NCBI GenBank assembly: GCA_002350625.1
Contig: DEFE01000040.1
Coordinates: 1,234 to 18,299 of the forward strand
Source: Lachnospiraceae bacterium UBA2860
Lineage (GTDB): Bacteria; Bacillota; Clostridia; Lachnospirales; Lachnospiraceae
Direction of reading: 5' to 3'
Length of the DNA: 17,066 bases
The notes under the pieces: model-generated
Told to the model about the DNA's origin: nothing
The model's database searches: none
Seen by the model: only the letters and a program-made list of their open reading frames with translations
Translations under genes and position numbers: made by a program
Part shown: piece by piece, positions 7,436 to 14,894 of the stretch
Layout: each line of letters begins with the position of its first letter
How positions within the stretch are numbered: the stretch's first letter is position 1

Positions 7436-7546
7436 GGCCTGCCGGCATCCCTGTGCCGCCGGCCTTCGGGCCTGCCGGAACACCTCTTTCTGCCGACCTA
7501 TAGTATGAGAGCCCCGGACTGCGGTATATACAGCCGCCCGGGGCTC
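7436..7546. other. Structured GC-rich intercistronic region (several hairpins)
   Basis: Between the TIM-barrel and SIS genes. GAGCCCCGG (7509-7517) pairs with CCGGGGCTC (7538-7546), with an inner GCGG/CCGC stem, just three bases after the TIM-barrel stop. GGCC-TTCG-GGCC lies at 7461-7472, and GGCCTGCCGG is directly repeated at 7436-7445 and 7469-7478. No T-run follows the large stem on the minus strand, so I read it as a processing or stability hairpin rather than a terminator. No short gene was seen in this gap. Confidence 0.65.
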
Positions 7547-7549
7547 CTA

Positions 7550-8470
7550 TTATTTCATCAGTTCCAGGATCAGATGCTGAGCCGCGATGCCGTCATGCTG
7601 CTCCACGATCTTCGTGATCGCATCCGTGCCAACGCGCTCTACTTTTGATTTGATCAGCTCAAATGCGTCGATGTTCGCCTGGCACTCCGCCTTGCATTCC
7701 TCCCGGATCGGGAAGGTGTCGAAGAACACGACGCCGTCGTACTTATAGCGCAGAAGGAAATAGATGAACTCCGCGCAGAGCGAGAAATTGACGGAGCCGA
7801 AGATCATGCCGCTGTCCTTGTAGCCGTAGCCGTCATTCATGTGCAGGCCGAAGAGCTTGCCCTTCGACGCCGCGAGCGCAAGTCCGAAGGAGGGCTCGTC
7901 ATGCTTCATCAGCATGTGGCAAAAGTCCAGCGTGCAGCCGATATTCGGCCGGTCCACGCAGTCGATGAGATACATGGTCATGCCGCTGCTGTCGACCATC
8001 GCGAACTCACGCTCTTCATAAGGCTTGTACTCGATGCTGATTTTGATGTCCGGCGCGTAGTCGCACACTTCGCGGATCCCTTCCACGAGAAGGTTCCAGC
8101 ACTTCTCGTAATCTGTCTGAAACGCGTACTCGAAGCCGTCGTTCTCAAACCAGAGCGTCACCACCGACCCGCCGATCTCCCGGCACACGTCGCAGCCTTC
8201 CTTCGCGAGCTCGATCGCACTTCTCCTCGTCGGCTCGTCCGGATTGGAAAAGTTGCCCGTCAGCCAGTTTTTGCGCCAGCGGACCGCCAGCCCGTTCACC
8301 TTGAGCGGCTTAATGCGCGCCTTCAGCTCTTCCAGGTCGAGCCCGGCAAAATGCTCGGGGTAATTAAATTCCAGATGCGTGATGCCGTCGGCATTTTTGT
8401 AGGCGTCGATTGCGTCATATACTGTCTGTCCCTTGAATACAAAGGAATTGAATCTTCCTGCGTAATTCAT
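7550..8470 (-). CDS. TIM-barrel sugar isomerase/epimerase (AP endonuclease family 2 fold)
   Basis: 306 residues of the xylose-isomerase-like TIM-barrel family. Putative metal ligands: Glu147 in S-I-E-Y-K-P, Asp182 in L-D-F-C-H, His210 in G-L-H-M-N-D and Asp251 in F-F-D-T-F-P. The E-D-H-acid spacing matches what I recall for D-tagatose 3-epimerase (Glu152, Asp185, His211, Glu246), but the fourth ligand here is Asp, as in the isomerases of the superfamily. Expected reaction: aldose-ketose isomerisation or ketose 3-epimerisation of a free or phosphorylated sugar, metal-dependent, in the cytoplasm. The start at 8470 has GAGGAG upstream and overlaps the PfkB stop as ATGA, so the two products are probably made in step. 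A large hairpin follows the stop. Confidence 0.88.
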   Translation of the reverse strand: MNYAGRFNSFVFKGQTVYDAIDAYKNADGITHLEFNYPEHFAGLDLEELKARIKPLKVNGLAVRWRKNWLTGNFSNPDEPTRRSAIELAKEGCDVCREIGGSVVTLWFENDGFEYAFQTDYEKCWNLLVEGIREVCDYAPDIKISIEYKPYEEREFAMVDSSGMTMYLIDCVDRPNIGCTLDFCHMLMKHDEPSFGLALAASKGKLFGLHMNDGYGYKDSGMIFGSVNFSLCAEFIYFLLRYKYDGVVFFDTFPIREECKAECQANIDAFELIKSKVERVGTDAITKIVEQHDGIAAQHLILELMK

Positions 8471-9390
8471 CCCTGCTCTCCTCTATAGATTTCCATCACC
8501 TCTTCGAGCGTCGGCATCGCCGGCTGCCCGCCCGTCTTCGTGACGGTCTTCGCGCTGCAGCACGTGGCGAAGCGGCAGGCCTCAAAGATATCCATATCCT
8601 TGACCAGTCCGTAGCAGAGCCCTCCGATGAAGGAATCTCCTGCGCCGGTGGACTCCACCGCCTGAACCTTCTTCGAGGGTACGAATTCCGTCCTCCCGCG
8701 GTCCGAGACGACAGAGCCGGCCTTGCCGAGCGTAAAGATGCAGGTCGCGGACAGGCGCTCCGACATCTTCACGATCTCGCTCTCGGCCTTCTCCACGGAA
8801 TCGATCTCCACGGATCCGTAGAAGGAAGCCTCGACTTCATTGACGATAAACAGGTCCAGCTTCTTCAGCGATTCCTCGGGAAGCGCCGCCGCCGGAGCGC
8901 CGTTCAGTAGGATATAGGCGCCTTTCTCTCTGCAGACATCGATCGCATAGAGGATGGTCGAGATCGGAATCTCCAGCTGAAAGACAACGATCGTCTCCGG
9001 CGTAATCACATCCGCGATCGCATCGATATCCGCCTTCGAGACGCAGTCATTGGCTCCCCGGACAACCGACGCGCGGATGCCGCCGTCATACAGAGACTGC
9101 GCGACGGACATGCCGCTGTTGCCGGACACGGTTTTCAGATAGTCCGTGCGGACACCGTAGCCCTCGACCGTCTCCTTCAGGAAGGCGCCGCTCGCGTCCT
9201 CGCCGATGCAGCCGACCATATAGACCGGAAGTCCGAGCTTGGCCGCCTGCACCGCCTGATTGGCGCCCTTGCCGCCGCTGCAGTACTCCACGGAATCGGC
9301 GAAATTCGTCTCGCCTTCCTCCGGCAGTCGCTCAAGCTTCAGGCAGACATCGTAGTTGAGGCTTCCGATCACTACTACTTTGTCGTACAT
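8467..9390 (-). CDS. PfkB-family sugar kinase, ribokinase-like (second copy)
   Basis: 307 residues. Motifs: G-G-K-G-A-N-Q-A at 39-46 and E-S-T-G-A-G-D-S-F at 246-254, with Asp252 the expected catalytic base. The first residue of the C-terminal signature is Glu rather than the usual Asp. It transfers ATP phosphate to a sugar; the substrate is unknown. The start at 9390 has TTGGAGG seven to eight bases ahead. The stop overlaps the start of the TIM-barrel gene by 4 bp, pointing to sequential steps on related substrates. It differs in both signatures from the kinase at 2050-2931, so the two are unlikely to be a recent duplication. A strong 12-bp hairpin lies just upstream of its ribosome binding site. 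Confidence 0.92.
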   Translation of the reverse strand: MYDKVVVIGSLNYDVCLKLERLPEEGETNFADSVEYCSGGKGANQAVQAAKLGLPVYMVGCIGEDASGAFLKETVEGYGVRTDYLKTVSGNSGMSVAQSLYDGGIRASVVRGANDCVSKADIDAIADVITPETIVVFQLEIPISTILYAIDVCREKGAYILLNGAPAAALPEESLKKLDLFIVNEVEASFYGSVEIDSVEKAESEIVKMSERLSATCIFTLGKAGSVVSDRGRTEFVPSKKVQAVESTGAGDSFIGGLCYGLVKDMDIFEACRFATCCSAKTVTKTGGQPAMPTLEEVMEIYRGEQG

Positions 9391-9417
9391 TGTTTTCCTC
9401 CAATGTCTTTTTCAGAT

Positions 9418-9452
9418 ACCGGCCGCCCGTGAAAATGGTGCGGGCGGCCGGT
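9418..9452. other. Perfect 12-bp intercistronic hairpin
   Basis: ACCGGCCGCCCG at 9418-9429 pairs perfectly with CGGGCGGCCGGT at 9441-9452 around an 11-base loop. It lies in the 150-bp gap between DUF4867 and PfkB, about 15 bases ahead of the kinase ribosome binding site. No T-run follows on the minus strand, so it may be a block to RNases or a partial pause site. The rest of the gap holds small repeats (see findings) and no gene. Confidence 0.8.
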
Positions 9453-9540
9453 CATGGTCATTTCTTTTACAGTTCCGGATCCGCGGCCAGTCAAGATCGT
9501 TTTCCCATAAGTTCCGGATCAGTCGTCCGCTTCCTGTCTG

Positions 9541-10191
9541 TCAGCGTCCGCTTTCCTGCAGCTCCAGGTCAGCCGTCGTCCAGTTGCGGCCGTAAAGCCC
9601 CTTCGGGACAGCATCTCCGAGCCCGCCCTCCGGGTGCGCGATCAGCCATTTGTTTTTCGCCTGAAGGAGCGCGTCCTCTTCCGTCACCGGGCGGAACCCC
9701 GGATCAAGCGGCGTATTCGTCTCCCGCGGCAGGAAGGTCGCATGCGCGTAGCCCGTCTCCTCCACATGGCAGGCGCAGTAGTGCAATGTTGTCGCGTAGA
9801 ACTCGACCGCCATGCCGGCGTGCACATAAAATGCCTCAACCTTTGCGGTGTCGTAGCGCATGCCCGGCTCAATGTCCGTCTGCCGCCCCACGAAGGCGAT
9901 GTAGTCCGTGACTGCGATGTTGACCTCCGACCCGCGATGATATTCCAGAGCGTTCAGCCGGTCGTTGTGTCCCATACAATACCCCAGCTGTGCGCCCATC
10001 TGACCGTAAAAGCGGGTCTCAAATTCTTTAAATACAGGGAGCGCTTCAAGATCCGGAGAAGCGGCGGTGTAGACCACCTCTTCGGGGATCGGCAGATTCT
10101 TCATCAAGCCGATGACCCCTCCAAAGTCGAATCCGTCCACAACCCTGCCGTAGACCGCAAATCTCGGGTCCGTCACATCATATACTTTCAT
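9541..10191 (-). CDS. DUF4867-family protein, cupin-like, possible sugar isomerase
   Basis: 216 residues. I recognise the family by the core Q-L-G-Y-C-M-G-H-N-D-R-L-N-A-L-E-Y-H-R-G at 68-87, ending S-E-V-N. His75, Glu83, His85, Glu89 and later His137 and His142 are placed like metal ligands of a cupin barrel; this is inference from residue spacing. The family has no established reaction that I know of but keeps company with sugar genes. By analogy with cupin-type sugar isomerases, an aldose-ketose isomerase or lyase role is possible. No signal peptide, so cytoplasmic. The start at 10191 has GGAGAG seven bases ahead and lies 15 bp after the permease stop. Downstream is a 150-bp gap with small repeats that resemble the end of this gene. 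Confidence 0.82.
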   Translation of the reverse strand: MKVYDVTDPRFAVYGRVVDGFDFGGVIGLMKNLPIPEEVVYTAASPDLEALPVFKEFETRFYGQMGAQLGYCMGHNDRLNALEYHRGSEVNIAVTDYIAFVGRQTDIEPGMRYDTAKVEAFYVHAGMAVEFYATTLHYCACHVEETGYAHATFLPRETNTPLDPGFRPVTEEDALLQAKNKWLIAHPEGGLGDAVPKGLYGRNWTTADLELQESGR

Positions 10192-10206
10192 AAATGCGCT
10201 CTCCGA

Positions 10207-11208
10207 TCAGTGTCTGTTCTTCTTTTTCTTGTCCAGGTAGAAATTCACGATCATGACGATGAGGAGCAGTCCGCCCCAGACAATCTGCCTGCACGCCGTC
10301 GGAATGAAGGTGAACATGTTGAGGAGAGACGACAGCATCTGGATGATCAGGACCGCAAGCACGATGCCGGTGACGGATCCGCTGCCGCCCAAGGGGCTGA
10401 CGCCGCCGAGAACCGCGATCAGGATCGCCTGCATGGTGTAGGTGGAACCCGTGTCCGCCTTGGCCGAGCTGTAGCGGCCCCACATGATGATGCCGGACAG
10501 CGCGGCGAGCATGCCGCTGATCATGTGCGTCATGACCACGATCTTGAAGTTGTTGAGACCGGAGTAAACCGTCGCGCGGCTGTTGGTGCCGTACATCTTC
10601 ATCTCGCGGCCGAGCTTCGTCTTCTGCACCACGATGCCGGCGAGCAGTGCCGCGACGGCAAAGATGATGACCGTGATCGGAATGATGCCGAACTTCATGT
10701 TGATCATGCTGCCAAGTGACTTCGGGAAACCGCTCAAGGTCGATCCGCCGGTCAGCACCACGCCAAAGCCCCAGAAGAGAGACTGCGTGCCCAGCGTCGC
10801 GAGCATGGCGGGGATGCCGAGTCCCGAGATCAGGACGCCATTTAAGATGCCTCCGACGGCGCCGACGATCAAAGCGATCACAAAGCTTAAGAGCACGAGG
10901 CCTTCGCCGCCGCTGCCGTCGCCATTATAGAAGCGGTGAATGAAGAGACCGGCGACGATAGACGAAAGGTTGGCCAGATAAACGGCGCTCAGGTCGATGC
11001 CGCCGATGATCAGCGCCATGCCGATGCCGATCGCCAGAAGTCCGTACTCGGGGAACTGGCGGAACATCGCCAGGAAGTTGTCCGGGCTCAGGAAGTTCTT
11101 GCCCTGCAGGACCGAGCAGATGATGAAAACCACCACGAAGAGCGCGACCATGCGGGCGGAGCTGTTGTCCAAAATGCCTGCTAACCTGCTTGATTTTTCT
11201 TTATTCAT
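10207..11208 (-). CDS. Ribose-type ABC transporter permease (RbsC family), second permease
   Basis: 333 residues, with about eight to ten hydrophobic segments spread through the protein. It carries the family pattern I-G-M-A-L-I-I-G-G-I-D-L-S (62-74 region) and the conserved cytoplasmic G-R-E-M-K-M-Y-G-T-N-S loop, followed by V-L-G-G-V-S-P-L-G-G-S-G-S. It should form one half of the membrane channel for sugar import, paired with the permease encoded just upstream. A GTG one codon earlier (11211) is possible, but the ATG at 11208 is seven bases from GGAGG and preferred. The gap to the upstream permease is 13 bp. The C-terminus ends in a Lys-rich cytoplasmic tail. Confidence 0.93.
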   Translation of the reverse strand: MNKEKSSRLAGILDNSSARMVALFVVVFIICSVLQGKNFLSPDNFLAMFRQFPEYGLLAIGIGMALIIGGIDLSAVYLANLSSIVAGLFIHRFYNGDGSGGEGLVLLSFVIALIVGAVGGILNGVLISGLGIPAMLATLGTQSLFWGFGVVLTGGSTLSGFPKSLGSMINMKFGIIPITVIIFAVAALLAGIVVQKTKLGREMKMYGTNSRATVYSGLNNFKIVVMTHMISGMLAALSGIIMWGRYSSAKADTGSTYTMQAILIAVLGGVSPLGGSGSVTGIVLAVLIIQMLSSLLNMFTFIPTACRQIVWGGLLLIVMIVNFYLDKKKKNRH

Positions 11209-11221
11209 CACAGCACCTCCC

Positions 11222-12226
11222 TTACTGATCGGACACTGCCACGTGCAGTGTATTCCTGCGGTTCTTCTCCTGAACAGCGGACACGCCGGTACCGATGATA
11301 ATGATGAGGCCCGTGAAGACGCGGGACCAGACCGTCGGAATGCCGAGAAGAATCAGGCTGTTTGCAACTAGCGTCATGAGCGCCGTGCCGAGAACGGCTC
11401 CGAGGACGGAGCCCTTGCCGCCGACCAGGGACACGCCGCCGAGCACGCAGGCCGCGATGACGTCCATCTCCATGCCGATCATGTTGTTCGGGTTGACGGT
11501 CATCATCATGGATGCGCGGCAGACGCCGATGAAGCCGGCCATCGCTCCGGAGAAGCAGAAGATAAACATGCGGATGCCGAACACGTTGAAGCCGGCTCTC
11601 GCCGCCGCGACCTCATCGCCGCCGACCGCGTAGATGCCTCGTCCGAGCATCGTCTTGTTGAGGATAAACCAGCCGATGAGCACCAGCACGACTGCAAAGG
11701 CGAAGTGCACCGGCAGGTTGGAGCTGAACCCCGTCTCCGCGTTGGTGCCGGTCAGAATCTTGGCCTGGCCGAGCTGATAGAGGGCGGAGGTCAGCGGGTA
11801 CTCCGAGGAGCCGAGGATGCCCTGCATGACGCCGATCCAAAGCGAGGATGCGCCGAGCGTGACGATCATCGCCGGGAAGCGGTATTTCGCCACGATGAAT
11901 CCGTTCACCGCTCCCATGACCAGGCCGAGGGCCATCGCGATCAGGAAATAAGGAATCGGGTTCGAGAAAACGCCGTCGAGCTTCGTGCAGACAAAATACA
12001 TGGACAATGACGCGATCGCCGGGAAGGAGCAGTCGACGCCGCCGGAGATCAGAACCATCATCTCTCCCATCGCGAACATCATCGGGATGGTCAGGGAGCG
12101 GAGCTGGTCCACGATATTGTTGGGTGTAAAGAACTGTCCGCTTCTGACCTGTATGATGAGGCAGAAGGCGATCAGAATGAGCGCTACATAGAATTCTGTC
12201 TTCTTGGTCATTCTCTTAAAACTCAT
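11222..12226 (-). CDS. Ribose-type ABC transporter permease (RbsC family), first permease
   Basis: 334 residues, hydrophobic throughout. Family motifs: M-V-L-I-S-G-G-V-D-C-S (57-67 region), G-R-G-I-Y-A-V-G-G-D-E-V-A-A-A-R-A-G as the coupling loop toward the ATPase, and V-L-G-G-V-S-L-V-G-G-K-G-S. Together with the next permease it gives two different membrane subunits, as in several rhamnose- and autoinducer-2-type systems, rather than the RbsC homodimer. The start at 12226 follows GGAGG by nine bases and lies 14 bp after the ATPase stop. It acts in the cytoplasmic membrane. Confidence 0.93.
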   Translation of the reverse strand: MSFKRMTKKTEFYVALILIAFCLIIQVRSGQFFTPNNIVDQLRSLTIPMMFAMGEMMVLISGGVDCSFPAIASLSMYFVCTKLDGVFSNPIPYFLIAMALGLVMGAVNGFIVAKYRFPAMIVTLGASSLWIGVMQGILGSSEYPLTSALYQLGQAKILTGTNAETGFSSNLPVHFAFAVVLVLIGWFILNKTMLGRGIYAVGGDEVAAARAGFNVFGIRMFIFCFSGAMAGFIGVCRASMMMTVNPNNMIGMEMDVIAACVLGGVSLVGGKGSVLGAVLGTALMTLVANSLILLGIPTVWSRVFTGLIIIIGTGVSAVQEKNRRNTLHVAVSDQ

Positions 12227-12240
12227 CTCTACGCACCTCC

Positions 12241-13737
12241 TTAATACTCAACCGAGAGCTGCGACAGGGTCTCTTCGTCCAGATCCTTCGTCTCTCTTTC
12301 ATCGACGAGATGGCCGCGTCTCATGACCAGCACGCGGTTGCAGTTAAGAAGTACCTCGCGGATGTCGTCGGATATGATGATGACGGCGAGTCCCTGCTCC
12401 GCAAGCTTCTTGGTCAGGTTGTAGATGTCGTACTTCGCGCCGATGTCCACGCCGACGGTCGGGCCGTTCAGGATCAGGACCTTGAGGTCGAGAGCGAGCC
12501 ATTTTGCAAGCACGCACTTCTGCGCATTTCCGCCGGAAAGCGTCCGCATATTGTCCGCCGCGCTGCCGATCTTGATGGACAGCTCGCCGACCCAGCGGTC
12601 GACCAGCTTGTCGATGGCGCCCTGATTCATAAGGACGCCGGACTGGCAGTCCTTCCAGCGGGTCACCGAGATATTGTCGGAGATCGACTGGTCCATGAAG
12701 AGGCCCATGACATTTCTTTCGGGCGGAACGTAGCCGATGCCGTGATCCATCGCGTCTTCCACGTTCTTAAAGCTGACAGGCTTCCCCTCGAGCAGGATCT
12801 GCCCGGAATCCGCCTTGTGGATGCCGAAGATCGTCTCCGCGAGCTCGGTGCGGCCGGAGCCGAGAAGGCCTGTGATGCCGAGGATCTCGCCCGCACGGAT
12901 CGAGAAGCTGCAGTCCTTGTAGCCGTCCTTTAAGGAGAGGTTCTTTACCTCGAGCACTGTCTTCGCGCCGCTCTTTTCTTCATACGCAAATGTCTCTTCC
13001 TCGATGTCGCGCCCTGTCATGTAATGCGTGAAGAGCGCCTGGTTGAGCTCCTTTGTCGGGCCGGAATAGACGTTGTGGCCGGAGCGGAAGATCGTGAAAT
13101 GATCCGCGATCTCGAAGACCTCGTCCAGCTTGTGTGACACGAAGAGAACTGAGATGCCCTTCTTCTGGAGGCCGCGGATGACCTCGAACAGGTTCTTGAC
13201 TTCCTTCTGCGTGATCGCGGTGGTCGGCTCGTCCATGATGATCAGCTTCGCGTCATACAGAAGCGCGCGGGAGATCGCGATCAGCTGCTTGTCCGCCACG
13301 GTCAGGTTCTCGACATATTCATCGAGGTCAACCTGGAAGTCGATCGTGGAGAGCGCTTTTCTTGCGATCTCGTCAAAGCGCTTTTTGCTGACGAATTTAG
13401 CTCCGCTTGATTTCTCCATCGTGATCGCCAGGTTCTCTCTGACGGTCAGATTCGGAAAGACCGAGAGGTCCTGATAGATGACCTGTACGCCGGCCTCGAT
13501 CGCCTGCTGTGTCGTCAGCTTGCTATACTCTTTGCCGTCGATCTCGATCGTGCCGGCGTCCGGCGTATAGAAACCGGAGATGACGTTGATGATGGTCGAC
13601 TTGCCGCAGCCGTTCTCACCCGCGAGGCAGTGGACCTCACCTTTCTTGATGACCAGGTCAACTCCGTCCAGCGCCTTGACGCCGCCGAAGTATTTCTTGA
13701 CCCCTGTGATTTTTATAATGTTTTCAGACACACTCAT
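12241..13737 (-). CDS. Sugar ABC transporter ATPase with two nucleotide-binding domains (RbsA/MglA type)
   Basis: 498 residues, usual size. Domain 1: Walker A G-E-N-G-C-G-K-S-T at 40-48, degenerate signature L-T-V-A-D-K-Q at 145-151, Walker B L-I-I-M-D-E at 165-170, switch His201. Domain 2: degenerate Walker A G-L-L-G-S-G-R-T at 290-297, intact signature L-S-G-G-N-A-Q-K at 400-407, then L-I-L-N-G-P-T at 421-427 where most relatives have L-I-L-D-E-P-T. Domain 2 thus lacks the Walker B acid and catalytic Glu, leaving one competent ATP site (Walker A of domain 1 with the signature of domain 2). It powers import with the two permeases. Start choice is uncertain: the ATG at 13737 is only two bases from GGGAGG, whereas an in-frame GTG at 13731 has ideal spacing. 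Confidence 0.94.
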   Translation of the reverse strand: MSVSENIIKITGVKKYFGGVKALDGVDLVIKKGEVHCLAGENGCGKSTIINVISGFYTPDAGTIEIDGKEYSKLTTQQAIEAGVQVIYQDLSVFPNLTVRENLAITMEKSSGAKFVSKKRFDEIARKALSTIDFQVDLDEYVENLTVADKQLIAISRALLYDAKLIIMDEPTTAITQKEVKNLFEVIRGLQKKGISVLFVSHKLDEVFEIADHFTIFRSGHNVYSGPTKELNQALFTHYMTGRDIEEETFAYEEKSGAKTVLEVKNLSLKDGYKDCSFSIRAGEILGITGLLGSGRTELAETIFGIHKADSGQILLEGKPVSFKNVEDAMDHGIGYVPPERNVMGLFMDQSISDNISVTRWKDCQSGVLMNQGAIDKLVDRWVGELSIKIGSAADNMRTLSGGNAQKCVLAKWLALDLKVLILNGPTVGVDIGAKYDIYNLTKKLAEQGLAVIIISDDIREVLLNCNRVLVMRRGHLVDERETKDLDEETLSQLSVEY

Positions 13738-13798
13738 AACCTCCCAGTTTTTCGCTTATGGCTTTATGCCTTTTCGTTTCATAAGAGCGCCATTTTCG

Positions 13799-13840
13799 AA
13801 AAAAAGGTCCCTGCCCCTGCCTGAGACAGGAGCAGGAACC
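13799..13840 (-). terminator. Rho-independent terminator between binding protein and ATPase genes
   Basis: On the minus strand GGTTCCTGCTCCTG (13840-13827) pairs with CAGGGGCAGGGACC (13819-13806), 14 bp including two G-T wobbles, loop of seven, followed directly by seven T. It sits 40 bp after the binding-protein stop. Such partial terminators commonly let the binding protein be made in excess over the membrane parts. Confidence 0.92.
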
Positions 13841-13880
13841 CGCTTTACACTCTGCTTATTCCTACTTTTCGAAGGATCGA

Positions 13881-14894
13881 TCAGAAGTTGTAGTCGTCTA
13901 CGTTCTCAGCTGTGATCGCGATCGACGCATCGCCCATGAGGAGATTGTCGTCATCCGCGGAAACCTTGAGGTTGTCATAGCCCGTGACGCCGAGGTCTGC
14001 GCCTTCGCCGATCTCTTTGCCGTCGAGAACCTGCGTAGCCAGGTTGCACATCGCATAGCCTGCATCCGCCGGATCCCAAAGCGTGATGGTGTCGAGGTCG
14101 CCGGACTTCAGAAGCTCGCGGCACTCGTTCGGCATACCTGTGCCGACCACGAAGACCTTGCCCTTGAGGCCGAGCTCATTGATCGCACGGGCGACGCCGG
14201 GTGTGTCATCAGAAGAGGAGCCCGTGAAGCCCTTGATGTTCGGGTTGGTCTTGAGGTACTGCTTCGCAACTTCATAAGCCGTCTCTGCGGAGTTCTCGGA
14301 CTCAAGTCTCTTCTCCGGAGCAAGCGTCATGTTCGGATAAGCTTCTTCCTGGCGGGCCACAGCGCCGTCTGCCCATTCATTGTGGGAAGCGCTTGTCAGA
14401 TAGCCGACCATCGTGATGTACTCGCCTTCCTCGCCCATCAGCTTTGCGAGCTCATCCATGATGAATGCGCCGTAGCCGGCATTGTCGAAAGCTTCGACGT
14501 CATAGTCGCAGTTCTCAACCGAGGAGCCTTCGTGGCAGATGACCTTGATGCCCTTCTCTCTCGCTTCCATGAGGACGTTCTCGCAGGCGGCCGGATCGAT
14601 CGGGACGACGCAGATCGCGTCCGGGTTCTGGGAAACGACGTCCTGAAGAATCTGAATCTGCTGCGCGGAGTCCGTGTCAGACGGGCCTGTCATGTAGGCG
14701 TTGATGCCGGTCTCTTCAGCGTAGCGCTTGATGCCTTCTTCCATTCTGACGAACCAGCCGTTGGTGTTGCCCTTGACGACGACGGCGATCGTGTAGTCCT
14801 TAGCTTCCTCTGCCATCGCGGTGAAGCTGAAGCAGCCGATGGTCATCACTGCAGCGGCGCCGAGTGCGAGCACTTTCTTCAATGTCTTCTTCAT
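13881..14894 (-). CDS. Sugar-binding protein of the ABC importer (type 1 periplasmic-binding fold)
   Basis: 337 residues. The N-terminus M-K-K-T-L-K-K-V-L-A-L-G-A-A-A-V ends in F-S-F-T-A-M-A-E-E, a signal peptide with a likely cut after AMA (residue 29). The mature part starts Y-T-I-A-V-V-V-K-G-N and shows A-I-C-V-V-P-I-D-P, G-S-S-S-D-D-T-P-G-V and T-L-W-D-P-A-D-A-G-Y-A, the last resembling LsrB/RhaS-type binders. It captures the sugar outside the cell and delivers it to the permeases. The start at 14894 follows GGAGG by seven bases; an upstream open extension to 15023 is rejected because it lacks a binding site and a signal peptide. A Cys at residue 21 (T-I-G-C) is a poor lipobox match. First gene of the operon, with promoter and operator ahead and a terminator after. 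Confidence 0.94.
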   Translation of the reverse strand: MKKTLKKVLALGAAAVMTIGCFSFTAMAEEAKDYTIAVVVKGNTNGWFVRMEEGIKRYAEETGINAYMTGPSDTDSAQQIQILQDVVSQNPDAICVVPIDPAACENVLMEAREKGIKVICHEGSSVENCDYDVEAFDNAGYGAFIMDELAKLMGEEGEYITMVGYLTSASHNEWADGAVARQEEAYPNMTLAPEKRLESENSAETAYEVAKQYLKTNPNIKGFTGSSSDDTPGVARAINELGLKGKVFVVGTGMPNECRELLKSGDLDTITLWDPADAGYAMCNLATQVLDGKEIGEGADLGVTGYDNLKVSADDDNLLMGDASIAITAENVDDYNF

